This document shows, piece after piece, positions 18,569 through 25,007 of a DNA stretch of 64,000 nucleotides. This DNA is from Sulfurimonas sp. (GTDB lineage Bacteria > Campylobacterota > Campylobacteria > Campylobacterales > Sulfurimonadaceae): contig NZ_JAQTLH010000002.1 of the NCBI RefSeq assembly GCF_028714975.1, positions 219,219 through 283,218 of the forward strand, read 5' to 3'. Below the pieces are notes generated by a model. That model was not told the DNA's origin. It ran no database searches and worked only from the letters and a program-made list of their open reading frames with translations. Position numbers and translations under genes: made by a program. Numbering within the stretch: the first letter of the stretch is position 1; every line of letters begins with the position of its first letter.

Positions 18569-18784
18569 TTACTTAACAAAAGATAAAGCTTGTTTAGCTA
18601 AAAAACCGGCTATCAAAATAGTAAAAAAAATAGATAACCCCTCAAAAATTCCAAATTGACATAAAGCACCGGAAAAAGGTACCGATGAAAAAGAATTAAC
18701 AAGTATAGATTTAAAATAATCTACTACAAAATACACAACTCCCATAAAAGGAATAAATAAAACAGCCTTAATAATATAATCCAT
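18569..18784 (-). CDS. DUF2523-type small membrane protein (pVI-like minor coat protein)
   Basis: A 71-residue, very hydrophobic protein with about three membrane segments (residues 5-25, 28-48 region and 50-68). In many inoviruses a DUF2523 protein sits directly before Zot and is thought to be the pVI-type cap protein. Its start codon overlaps the stop of the pIII-like gene. Identification rests on size, hydropathy and synteny more than sequence motifs. Confidence 0.7.
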   Translation of the reverse strand: MDYIIKAVLFIPFMGVVYFVVDYFKSILVNSFSSVPFSGALCQFGIFEGLSIFFTILIAGFLAKQALSFVK

Positions 18785-20370
18785 TAATTACCCCTAAAAA
18801 CTAAAGATATAGCGAGAATAGTAAAAAGAAAAACAATAAATGTTTTTATAGAAGACATAGGGAGCATGTCTAACATAGACTGCGAAAATACAGTAACTGT
18901 ACGACCATGAAAAACAAAAGATACAGAAGATATAGGAGCACAATTAGAAGAACCTAAATTAATAGTATATTTATTTAAAATATTTGAAATTTCATTGCTT
19001 AAAAAATCTAAATTACCACGAGAAGAATTATTATCGGTACCGTTATCATCAAGAAGCTTTTTAATATCTTCAAGAAGACCATCAGCTTTATCTACACCAT
19101 CTTTAATACCAAGAAGAAGACCGTTACCGATATTTTGACCATCTTTTATACCATTCAAAGTAGTATTTATAACACCCTGATTCATAGTTGCAGCATTTGA
19201 AAAATTCTCTAAATTTGAATTTATATTTCCTAAATTAGTATTTGCATTAACAAGCTGTAAAGACTGTATTTCAGCTTCTCGCAATTGTTTTAAAGAAGTT
19301 GATTCTTTAGAACCACCATAAGAATCAAGAGCAGCTTTAACAGATGTAGCAAAATCATAATTTAATGTGCCATTACTATCAGCAAGAGGATTAGGAGAAG
19401 AGATATTATTGTCATTTTCTGAACGAGAATTACCCAATTTATCTTTATCAGAAAGATTGTCAGTACAAGAAACTTCCTGAAAAAAATACTTATTAGAAGC
19501 ACTTGGAGTAGGATTAGAATTAGTTAAACAATAACAAGTTTTATAACAACCATGACGAGAAGAAGAACCGTCCAACGCAGAAATATCATTGCCACCAGAA
19601 TGACAAACAGAAGTACCAACACAATCGCCGATATCAGGCTCAACATTTCGACACTGACCGTCTTTGATAGATTGACCACGAGGACAGCCTTGAGACCTAG
19701 AGCTACACATTTGACGGCAAGAATCCCATAAAACAGAAGAAGTATAATACAAAGAACCATTAGGAGCTTGAAATTTAGAATTTGACATTACACAATCCGA
19801 TTCTATAACACCAGGAATATTATCATAAGAATTTACGGGGCAAGTAGTAGCATTATTAGAATCAGTAGGGTTAGCATCATTTTCATTTGGAACACCATCA
19901 CCGTCAATATCATTATCAGTAGAATTTGGAATACCGTCACCGTCACAATCCAAAGAAGCAAAATTTGAAGCTTTTTTATCGCATTTATCAGGGATACCAT
20001 CACCATCGGAATCAACGGCAGGAGGAACTTTACAAGAATAAGAAGTTGCATCATAAACTTGTCCGGAAGCGGTACAAGGATTATTAGGAGTAGTAATATA
20101 ATTATATTGAGTAGCATAACTGCGAGGAGGATAAGCCATCCCACCCCAAGTAAAAATAATTTTAAAAGCAGTATTACCCGAACATGATTCTTTAGAAGGA
20201 GTTCCAACTGTTACGCCAAAATTATAAGCAAGAGAATCATCATAGGAATTTGCGTTACGACTAGGATTAGGCGAAACACTAGGATTAAGAATATAATAAC
20301 CATTAGGATTACAAGTAAATGCAAAAAGAGAGTTAAAATAAATCAATAAAAAAAATAAAATCCTTTTCAT
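18784..20370 (-). CDS. pIII-like adsorption protein with calcium-binding TSP3-type repeats
   Basis: This 528-residue protein is the probable host-recognition tip protein. It has a signal peptide (residues 1-17), Cys-rich N-terminal and middle regions, an amphipathic stretch around 370-450 and a C-terminal membrane anchor (about 503-524, then RGN), the pIII layout. Residues 120-170 contain thrombospondin type-3-like Asp motifs: DSDGDGIPDKCD, DCDGDGIPNSTD and DIDGDGVPNEND, each a calcium-loop signature. It occupies the gene III slot. The calcium repeats suggest calcium-dependent folding or receptor binding, which is inference. Confidence 0.82.
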   Translation of the reverse strand: MKRILFFLLIYFNSLFAFTCNPNGYYILNPSVSPNPSRNANSYDDSLAYNFGVTVGTPSKESCSGNTAFKIIFTWGGMAYPPRSYATQYNYITTPNNPCTASGQVYDATSYSCKVPPAVDSDGDGIPDKCDKKASNFASLDCDGDGIPNSTDNDIDGDGVPNENDANPTDSNNATTCPVNSYDNIPGVIESDCVMSNSKFQAPNGSLYYTSSVLWDSCRQMCSSRSQGCPRGQSIKDGQCRNVEPDIGDCVGTSVCHSGGNDISALDGSSSRHGCYKTCYCLTNSNPTPSASNKYFFQEVSCTDNLSDKDKLGNSRSENDNNISSPNPLADSNGTLNYDFATSVKAALDSYGGSKESTSLKQLREAEIQSLQLVNANTNLGNINSNLENFSNAATMNQGVINTTLNGIKDGQNIGNGLLLGIKDGVDKADGLLEDIKKLLDDNGTDNNSSRGNLDFLSNEISNILNKYTINLGSSNCAPISSVSFVFHGRTVTVFSQSMLDMLPMSSIKTFIVFLFTILAISLVFRGN

Positions 20371-20371
20371 T

Positions 20372-20488
20372 TTAATGTCTTAAAAGAGATAAAGCAGCAA
20401 AGAGAGGAGCGACTACAACTGTAAGATTTATAAAAATACTAGCAAAATAATTTATCATAACGATATCGGTAATTTCTATTAAAATCAT
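20372..20488 (-). CDS. 38-residue leaderless membrane protein (pVII/pIX-like candidate)
   Basis: ATG at 20488 overlaps the stop of the preceding gene (ATGA) and the frame ends just before the pIII-like gene. The product starts MILIEITDIVMINYFASIF and is one continuous membrane helix ending LLRH. Size, lack of a leader and tight coupling resemble the f1 pVII and pIX end-cap proteins. No sequence identity is claimed. Confidence 0.6.
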   Translation of the reverse strand: MILIEITDIVMINYFASIFINLTVVVAPLFAALSLLRH

Positions 20489-20838
20489 CTTTTGCCGCCT
20501 ACATTCATAAATATATGAATTGTAAAAAACATGAAGACAGCACCAAAGATAAGACCTACAAGACCTAAGAGAAAGTTATATTCAGTTACTTGCATACCTA
20601 AAATATAAGACATATTAGGGTTACAGCGTTGAGTAGAAGAATCATAAACATAATTAGGGAGAACGGTTTGAGTCCAAGTATCGGTAGTAGTGCTATACCA
20701 TGTGTTATTATCAGAACGAAGATAGTAAAAGGAACCTGCTTTTATATAGAAATCTTCTATGCAGTAACTATTAGCAGCCAAAAGCATTGAAGCATTTAAT
20801 AATTTTGTTAAAAATAATAAAGTTATTAAATATTTCAT
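20485..20838 (-). CDS. Predicted secreted, membrane-anchored minor virion protein
   Basis: The 117-residue product has a signal peptide (MKYLITLLFLTKLLNASMLLA), a short exported domain with two Cys (YCIEDF and QRCNPN) and a C-terminal membrane helix (about residues 86-110), ending NVGGKR. The ATG at 20838 is preferred because AAGGAG lies seven bases upstream; the earlier ATG at 20865 would put basic residues before the signal. It sits between coat and pIII-like genes, so a minor coat role is inferred. I recognise no family. Confidence 0.6.
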   Translation of the reverse strand: MKYLITLLFLTKLLNASMLLAANSYCIEDFYIKAGSFYYLRSDNNTWYSTTTDTWTQTVLPNYVYDSSTQRCNPNMSYILGMQVTEYNFLLGLVGLIFGAVFMFFTIHIFMNVGGKR

Positions 20839-20877
20839 TTTATCACTCCTTTTTTTTATTCCCACAGCTCCTAAGAG

Positions 20878-20994
20878 CTAATGAGATTTAAGCAAAATAA
20901 TTGCTTTGTCTACTCCCCACATTACACCAAGAGCAGTCAATAAAACGCCATAAAGCAAAGTAATATTGTCTATGTGTAATATAGGTAAAGACAT
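20878..20994 (-). CDS. 38-residue leaderless paralogue of the major coat protein
   Basis: Its ATG overlaps the stop of the coat gene (TAATG). The product starts MSLPILHIDNITLLYGVLL. Its C-terminal half aligns with the mature coat protein: ALGVMWGVDKAIILL against ALGVFFGVKKAIGLL. It has the same length as the predicted mature coat (38 residues) but no signal peptide. It could be a second coat subunit or an end-cap protein inserted without Sec processing. Confidence 0.7.
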   Translation of the reverse strand: MSLPILHIDNITLLYGVLLTALGVMWGVDKAIILLKSH

Positions 20995-21233
20995 TAGCGT
21001 AAAAGACCAATAGCTTTTTTAACACCAAAAAAGACACCTAAAGCAACAACAACAACGCCTGCAACCGTCATAAAATTTCCCGTCTCTATTGGAGGAACAG
21101 TTAAATCAGCAGCTTGAGCTTGAACTGTACCTAAAGCAGCTGCGCCAGCTACAACAATTTTATTTTTATGTTCACTAGCTTTAGAAGCTAATCTATCAGC
21201 TTTTTCTGATAGTCTTTTTAGAATTCTTTTCAT
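20994..21233 (-). CDS. Major coat protein precursor (pVIII-like)
   Basis: A 79-residue precursor. The long basic leader contains the hydrophobic stretch IVVAGAAALGTVQAQA, with predicted cleavage after residue 41 (AQA-A). The mature 38-residue protein has an acidic N-terminus (ADLTVPPIE), a membrane helix (about residues 54-72) and a basic C-terminus (GVKKAIGLLR) to contact DNA, the standard pVIII charge pattern. It follows a long hairpin at 21276-21317 and precedes a leaderless paralogue. Confidence 0.88.
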   Translation of the reverse strand: MKRILKRLSEKADRLASKASEHKNKIVVAGAAALGTVQAQAADLTVPPIETGNFMTVAGVVVVALGVFFGVKKAIGLLR

Positions 21234-21275
21234 AGGAAACCCCTAATATAAGCTGATATCAACCCCGTGATAGAT

Positions 21276-21317
21276 TAATACCGCAGTAAGAAAATCACGC
21301 TTCTTAATGCGGTATTA
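21276..21317. promoter_or_regulatory. 17-bp-arm hairpin upstream of the coat gene
   Basis: Arms 21276-21292 and 21301-21317 (TAATACCGC... with its complement) pair at 16 of 17 positions around an 8-nt loop. There is no T run in either direction. It lies between the 48-residue ORF and the coat gene. Possible roles are a processing or mRNA-stability element raising coat expression, an attenuator, or a packaging or minus-strand origin hairpin. Confidence 0.6.
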
Positions 21318-21319
21318 AT

Positions 21320-21466
21320 TTATTTAGTATTTGTATTTCTAACTTTTAAGAGTAAATTATCTCTTTTTGTTCTCAACTCACATAACTTTTTATCATCTTG
21401 CTTGGTTCTAACTAAGATATTTATATCTTGCTGTAAATAGCGAAGATAAGTTATGTGTTTTGACAT
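21320..21466 (-). CDS. Small phage protein of unknown function, 48 residues
   Basis: The frame starts MSKHITYLRYLQQDINILV and ends KVRNTNTK. It is highly charged (many Lys/Arg/Asp), probably helical and coiled-coil-like, with no leader. A GGGAAAAATAAA stretch before the ATG could serve as ribosome site. It lies in the early region between the RHH and coat genes. I do not recognise a family. Confidence 0.45.
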   Translation of the reverse strand: MSKHITYLRYLQQDINILVRTKQDDKKLCELRTKRDNLLLKVRNTNTK

Positions 21467-21588
21467 TTTATTTTTCCCACTTTTTCTTATTCTTTTTATC
21501 TTAGAACAAACTTTTTACTAATCCCTAACGCGGTAATCCCTTGTTACCCCTAACGCTACGCTACGACGGGGCTTTGTGTTGACATTTT
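21467..21588. other. Non-coding stretch between the 48-aa ORF and the RHH gene
   Basis: This stretch contains short GC-richer blocks, including CTAACGCGG and CTAACGCTACGCTACG, unlike the AT-rich genes around it. It could hold a promoter or terminator for the coat genes. I see no ORF. Confidence 0.3.
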
Positions 21589-21777
21589 TTAGCTTTTCTC
21601 TAAAGAAACATTTAATACATCATTTAAAATAGATAATATTAAGTTATTCATAGAAACATTGTTTTCGTCAGCAATCAATTGCAACTTTTGTTTTATAAAA
21701 GAAGGAACTTTTAAACTTATCGCCTCTTTGTCTTGTTCTTGAACTTTTGCTTGTTCAATAGCTTCATTTATTCCCAT
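21589..21777 (-). CDS. Probable ribbon-helix-helix (Arc/CopG-like) DNA-binding protein
   Basis: A 62-residue protein. After an acidic lead, the pattern EAISLKVPSFIKQKLQLIA followed by DENNVSMNNLILSIL matches a beta strand plus two helices of the RHH fold. It lies 2 bp after the ssDNA-binding-like gene, so the two are cotranscribed. A regulator of phage transcription is likely; the target is unknown. Confidence 0.6.
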   Translation of the reverse strand: MGINEAIEQAKVQEQDKEAISLKVPSFIKQKLQLIADENNVSMNNLILSILNDVLNVSLEKS

Positions 21778-21779
21778 AA

Positions 21780-22133
21780 TTAAGCCTTTTTAAGTTCTTT
21801 TGATTCAACTTTAATCATGCTCAAGAATGAATCTTTCAACTCGAACATAGGCGTATTTTTATCGGGATACCATTTCTGACCTTTAGCACTTGAATCCATA
21901 ACATACGGGACAGCAACATATTTGTGCTCTAAATCTTTGTACTTCTTATAATCTGAACTATCTAAAATCTGTTTATCCATAGAGAAGTTAATATCTCCGT
22001 TATCATCAGGAATTTCACTCTCAACGGTAACTTCTATTTTTGGAATATTCTCAGTCCACTTGCTATCTACAAAGCCATCTAGTTCGATTCTGCGAACTGC
22101 TTTAATCTTGCCTATCATTAGTACATTTATCAT
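21780..22133 (-). CDS. Candidate single-stranded DNA-binding protein (pV-like)
   Basis: A 117-residue acidic protein lacking a signal peptide, beta-rich in its first 50 residues (NVLMIGKIKAVRRIELDGF). It occupies the gene V position, ahead of the coat genes. In the f1 cycle such a protein coats new single strands and represses gene II translation. The CAGGAGTGACAAC leader before its ATG resembles the leaders of rep and the 100-residue gene. I see no decisive motif, so the assignment rests on position and size. Confidence 0.5.
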   Translation of the reverse strand: MINVLMIGKIKAVRRIELDGFVDSKWTENIPKIEVTVESEIPDDNGDINFSMDKQILDSSDYKKYKDLEHKYVAVPYVMDSSAKGQKWYPDKNTPMFELKDSFLSMIKVESKELKKA

Positions 22134-22465
22134 GTTGTCACTCCTGAATTATTTTATTAACTTAGCCCTAACATGTAGAATTAAGTTTTAAGAACATTAA
22201 AAGATATTTTTTTTGAATAGGAAAAAATTAACCTATCTGCGTTTCTTGTTGCTTTTAATGCTCATAAAACCTAACTTTTGTCACTTTACTTTTTTAAACA
22301 AGCCCCCAGAAGTGACGCTAAAGGGCTAGTAAGCGAGCTTTTTTTAGGGGTTCACACTCATTGCCCCTGATATATCAACGACTTACATCAAACTCTGTAT
22401 ACAGTTCCGTGATTGCGTATCTATTTTTTAACGACTTATTGAACATCAGATGTTGAAAGCGTTTA
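22134..22465. other. 332-bp non-coding region in the phage early operon
   Basis: No gene is supported. The middle (about 22302-22368) contains GC-richer inverted segments (AAGCCCCCAGAAGTGACG, GGGGTTCACACTCATTGCCCC with GGGG/CCCC arms) and several AGTGAC/GTCAC motifs resembling the phage leaders. It is a candidate for promoter, terminator or double-strand origin functions. Confidence 0.35.
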
Positions 22466-22768
22466 TCATACAAGAACTCCGAGATTGAATTTATATTCAT
22501 GTAAATTATGGTTTAAATCAGGTTTATAAATTTTTAATAATTTATATATAACTACATCATCTCTTTGATAAGAAAACCAAATACGACCAAGAGACGAAGT
22601 GAATTTTTTATTATTAAGTGATTTTTTGATATCATAGAGAGCAGAAGTGACGCATTTTTTAATAAAAGTATGAATATATATTAAATATTCATTATTCCAA
22701 ATTAACTCTAAACCGAAGAAGTCAGAGAAGAGAGCAGGTCTTTGAATGTTTTGTGTTTGTACTTGCAT
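22466..22768 (-). CDS. Phage early protein of unknown function, 100 residues
   Basis: This is the first gene of the leftward operon, reading from the control region. It has a TAGGAAGTGACAAA leader before its ATG. The sequence is aromatic-rich (DFFGLELIWNNEYLIYIH) with basic patches and no leader or membrane helix. It lies opposite the HTH repressor gene across palindromic operators, so an early regulatory or replication role is possible. I recognise no family. Confidence 0.5.
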   Translation of the reverse strand: MQVQTQNIQRPALFSDFFGLELIWNNEYLIYIHTFIKKCVTSALYDIKKSLNNKKFTSSLGRIWFSYQRDDVVIYKLLKIYKPDLNHNLHEYKFNLGVLV

Positions 22769-22784
22769 TTTGTCACTTCCTAAA

Positions 22785-22862
22785 TATGTAATATTTGCAT
22801 ATAATTAAAACTATATCTGCAAATTAATAAAATAAAGCTTAAATATATGCAATATTTGCATA
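22785..22862. promoter_or_regulatory. Divergent control region with repressor-like palindromes
   Basis: TATGCAATATTTGCATA at 22846-22862 is a perfect inverted repeat with 7-bp arms and 3-bp centre. TATGTAATATTTGCATA at 22785-22801 differs at one base. A related half site (TCTGCAAAT) lies between at about 22816. The sites flank the divergent start regions of the leftward phage operon and the rightward HTH gene, the classic layout of an immunity switch. Confidence 0.7.
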
Positions 22863-22882
22863 TTAAATGGAGAAAATACGAA

Positions 22883-23083
22883 ATGACTAGAAAAGAACTA
22901 GCGGATTTACTTGGAATATCATTAAGAACATTAGACAATTGGGAAAAAGAGAAACCAGACTTAGTAAGATTAATTAATCAAGGATTTGCACTAGATGAAA
23001 GTATCGAAGCAACAAAAAAGCATTTAGAAGAACTAGAAAATATAAAAGCAAAAGCTAGCAATGGCAAATTTAAATTAAAGTAG
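22883..23083 (+). CDS. HTH transcriptional regulator, probable prophage repressor
   Basis: The 66-residue product begins MTRKELADLLGISLRTLDNW, a clear helix-turn-helix, followed by an acidic helix and a Lys-rich tail. The ATG at 22883 has GGAG upstream; an in-frame ATG at 22847 lies inside an operator palindrome and is less likely. It is transcribed away from the phage operon and leads the RDD-nuclease cassette. It probably binds the flanking palindromes and represses both itself and the leftward operon. Confidence 0.7.
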   Translation: MTRKELADLLGISLRTLDNWEKEKPDLVRLINQGFALDESIEATKKHLEELENIKAKASNGKFKLK

Positions 23084-23090
23084 GACAAGA

Positions 23091-23873
23091 ATGGAAATAT
23101 TTTTTATAATAACTCTAGTATTGGCATTAATTATAACAAGTGCAATCATATCCGGTAAAAATAAAGCTAAAATAATTAAATATGAAAAAGCTGAAACAAA
23201 AGAAGATTACTATAATTTCAAAAACAATTTAAATAAAAAACATGCAAACTTTACAACAAGACTAATGGCAAATATTATAGATTTTATTGTTATAGGAATA
23301 CCAATATATTTAATACTGAATAAACATGAATACATGGCAGATATATTGATGGCAATAATAATCATATTATTATGGACGGTATGGAAAGGGCAGAGCATAG
23401 GAAAAAAAATTGTAAATATTAAAATTGTAAATAATAAATATGAAGATATAAATTTAATAACAGCAATCATTAGATACCTAGGATATTTTGTAAGTTTAAT
23501 TTCCTTTTTTATTGGTTTTGCAATAATACCTTTTAGAAAAGACAAAAAAGCTTTACATGATTTAATTGCAAATACTTATGTAATTCATACAGACAAAAAT
23601 GAATCAGAAATAGAAAATGATTCAACAGACAAAATCTTAGCAGTTATGTCAATATTTGTAGGAACAATTATATTAATATCAGCAGTAGCAATAGATGAAC
23701 AAAATAAAGAATTAGAAAAATTATTTTATGGAACTACAAACAATAATAAAATAGAAGAAACAAATAACGCAATCATGAAACAAACTCAAAAAATTATGGA
23801 AGAAACAAATAAAATGAATCAACAATTTAAAAAACAAATGGAAAAAATAAATCAAACAAGTAGGGAAAAATGA
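23091..23873 (+). CDS. RDD-family membrane protein with C-terminal coiled coil
   Basis: The 260-residue protein has an extra N-terminal membrane helix (residues 3-22) and an RDD domain. RDD hallmarks are RLMANIIDFIVIGIPIYLI, GQSIGKKIVNIKIV and FRKDKKALHDLIANTYVI. A further membrane helix near 185-203 precedes a tail of about 50 residues with repeated Lys/Glu/Gln/Asn, likely a coiled coil (IMEETNKMNQQFKKQMEKIN). It is very AT-rich compared with the phage core. It follows the HTH gene by 7 bp and its stop overlaps the next start (ATGA). The function of RDD proteins is mostly unknown; a membrane role in phage exclusion is inference. Confidence 0.75.
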   Translation: MEIFFIITLVLALIITSAIISGKNKAKIIKYEKAETKEDYYNFKNNLNKKHANFTTRLMANIIDFIVIGIPIYLILNKHEYMADILMAIIIILLWTVWKGQSIGKKIVNIKIVNNKYEDINLITAIIRYLGYFVSLISFFIGFAIIPFRKDKKALHDLIANTYVIHTDKNESEIENDSTDKILAVMSIFVGTIILISAVAIDEQNKELEKLFYGTTNNNKIEETNNAIMKQTQKIMEETNKMNQQFKKQMEKINQTSREK

Positions 23874-24454
23874 CTATATTTTGGATTATATTTTTTATTT
23901 TATTTATAGTAGGAATATTTGCAACAATAAAAACAGAACTACCAAAAAGACTAAAAAAAGAGCGTGAAATATGGGAAGAAGAGAAAAATAAAAAACTTAT
24001 AAATAATGATGAAAAAAAGAGAATTTTTGAAGACAATCGAAAAAAAAGAACTAGAGAGATGCATCAAAACAATGCAAGAAAAGGCAAAGAATACGAATCT
24101 TTTGTTGCAGAACACTTTAAAAATTTAGGCTACAAAGTAAAAGAACACGGTTTAATACATGGAAGAAAAGACAGCAGTATAGATGTAATAACTATGAAAG
24201 ATAAAGAGATCACATTTATACAGTGCAAAAATTGGAGAGAAGACAGCAAACATAAAATTACACATGAGAAGATAAAAGCATTTATAGGAGACACAGAAGA
24301 GTTTTTAAGAAAAGAAGAAAACATAGATAAAGCAGTTGGATACACAATCAAAAGGCTATATGTAACTTCAAACGATGTACTAGACAATTCTGCAAGATAT
24401 TTTTTAAAAGATAGTAGTTTGGTAGAACATATGATTATACCGATGGGAGCATAG
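23870..24454 (+). CDS. Membrane-anchored Mrr-like PD-(D/E)xK nuclease
   Basis: The 194-residue protein has one N-terminal membrane helix (residues 2-19), a charged linker rich in Lys/Glu/Arg (22-65), then a restriction-endonuclease-like domain. KGKEYESFVAEHFKNLGYKV gives the leading helix with Glu, SIDVITMKDKEITFIQCKNW gives the Asp and Q-x-K of the PD-(D/E)xK core, and the C-terminal part reads RLYVTSNDVLDNSA. This matches Mrr_cat/restriction endonuclease-type DUFs. It is translationally coupled to the RDD gene. A membrane-tethered DNase on a prophage fits defence against incoming DNA, but substrate and activity are not shown. Confidence 0.78.
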   Translation: MTIFWIIFFILFIVGIFATIKTELPKRLKKEREIWEEEKNKKLINNDEKKRIFEDNRKKRTREMHQNNARKGKEYESFVAEHFKNLGYKVKEHGLIHGRKDSSIDVITMKDKEITFIQCKNWREDSKHKITHEKIKAFIGDTEEFLRKEENIDKAVGYTIKRLYVTSNDVLDNSARYFLKDSSLVEHMIIPMGA

Positions 24455-24458
24455 CAGC

Positions 24459-24485
24459 CAGAGGAGTGATTAAGTCCTCTGTTTT
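24459..24485 (+). terminator. Terminator of the HTH-RDD-nuclease cassette
   Basis: CAGAGGA (24459-24465) pairs with TCCTCTG (24475-24481) around a 9-nt loop and is followed by TTTT. It begins 4 bp after the nuclease stop. Confidence 0.75.
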
Positions 24486-24875
24486 GATTAATATAGAGCA
24501 GGTGCGAACACCATCAATATTAAAAAGGCTACTAAGATTTTGGTAAACAAAAAAACTCCTTTTTATAAGAGTTCCACTCCCACCCCTACCTTGCTAAAAA
24601 ATTAGCAAAAAAAAAGGCTAAAGCCGAAGCCCTAGCCTAAATCTCTTATATGTCTGTTAATCATGCAGACGAGGAGTTAATTGTTTACACAAAAAGAAGT
24701 ATATCATAGAAAAATAAATATTTATAAAAATATATAAATAATACTTAGATATAATTACATGTATAAGTAGAAGAGGGTGACTATAAATCGTGACCGTAGC
24801 GTGACCGTGAAAAGTGCATATACATAGTAAAAGTGTCACGAAATTACGCTAAAGTCCTTGTTTAAGCTATTTAAT
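24486..24875. other. Gene-free right end of the prophage
   Basis: Besides the terminators, this 390-bp stretch has no supported gene. It contains an AT-rich tract at 24700-24760 and, at 24789-24806, an 18-bp sequence matching 13080-13097 at 17 positions. A 60-codon minus-strand frame here has odd composition and no ribosome site. Confidence 0.5.
24554..24638 (-). terminator. Stack of leftward terminators at the right end of the prophage
   Basis: Read on the minus strand, 24638-24615 is a perfect hairpin with a UUCG tetraloop (AGGCTAGGGC-TTCG-GCTTTAGCCT) and a run of nine T. A second hairpin (about 24608-24591, TTGCTA/TAGCAA) and a third (24573-24554, AACTC/GAGTT then T7) follow. In the circular phage these would stop the leftward operon after int and attP, before it runs antisense into the accessory cassette. 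Confidence 0.8.
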
Positions 24876-24899
24876 AAACTCGGCTTATAGTTGTACCTA
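24876..24899. repeat. attR, 24-bp direct repeat of the rnpB 3' end
   Basis: Identical to 13005-13028. It is the displaced original 3' end of rnpB. Chromosomal sequence resumes at 24900. Confidence 0.94.
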
Positions 24900-25007
24900 A
24901 AAAGCATAGCATACTAAATAATATTAACGATTTTATATTAAGATTTTATTCAAGAGAATTTACATTATGTTAACCAATATAAAAATACTTTATAATGAAG
25001 AAAGAAA

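Larger units (their letters stand above)
13005..24899. mobile_element. Integrated filamentous (inovirus-type) prophage in the 3' end of rnpB
   Basis: Two perfect 24-bp copies of the rnpB 3' end (13005-13028 and 24876-24899) bound about 11.87 kb. Inside are a tyrosine integrase next to attL, an HUH replication initiator, secretin, Zot-type ATPase, DUF2523 protein, pIII-like protein, a coat protein with signal peptide and an ssDNA-binding-like gene, all leftward and in f1-like order. A rightward accessory cassette occupies the right end. The size is larger than the common 6-8 kb inoviruses. All structural genes look intact, so it may be active as an episome, which I cannot test here. Confidence 0.93.

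Noticed and set aside
24657..24839. Minus-strand frame with GHATVT, recalling an integrase C-terminus
   Set aside because: No other integrase residues; odd His/Cys/Tyr composition and no ribosome site. Kept only as part of the 18-bp repeat.
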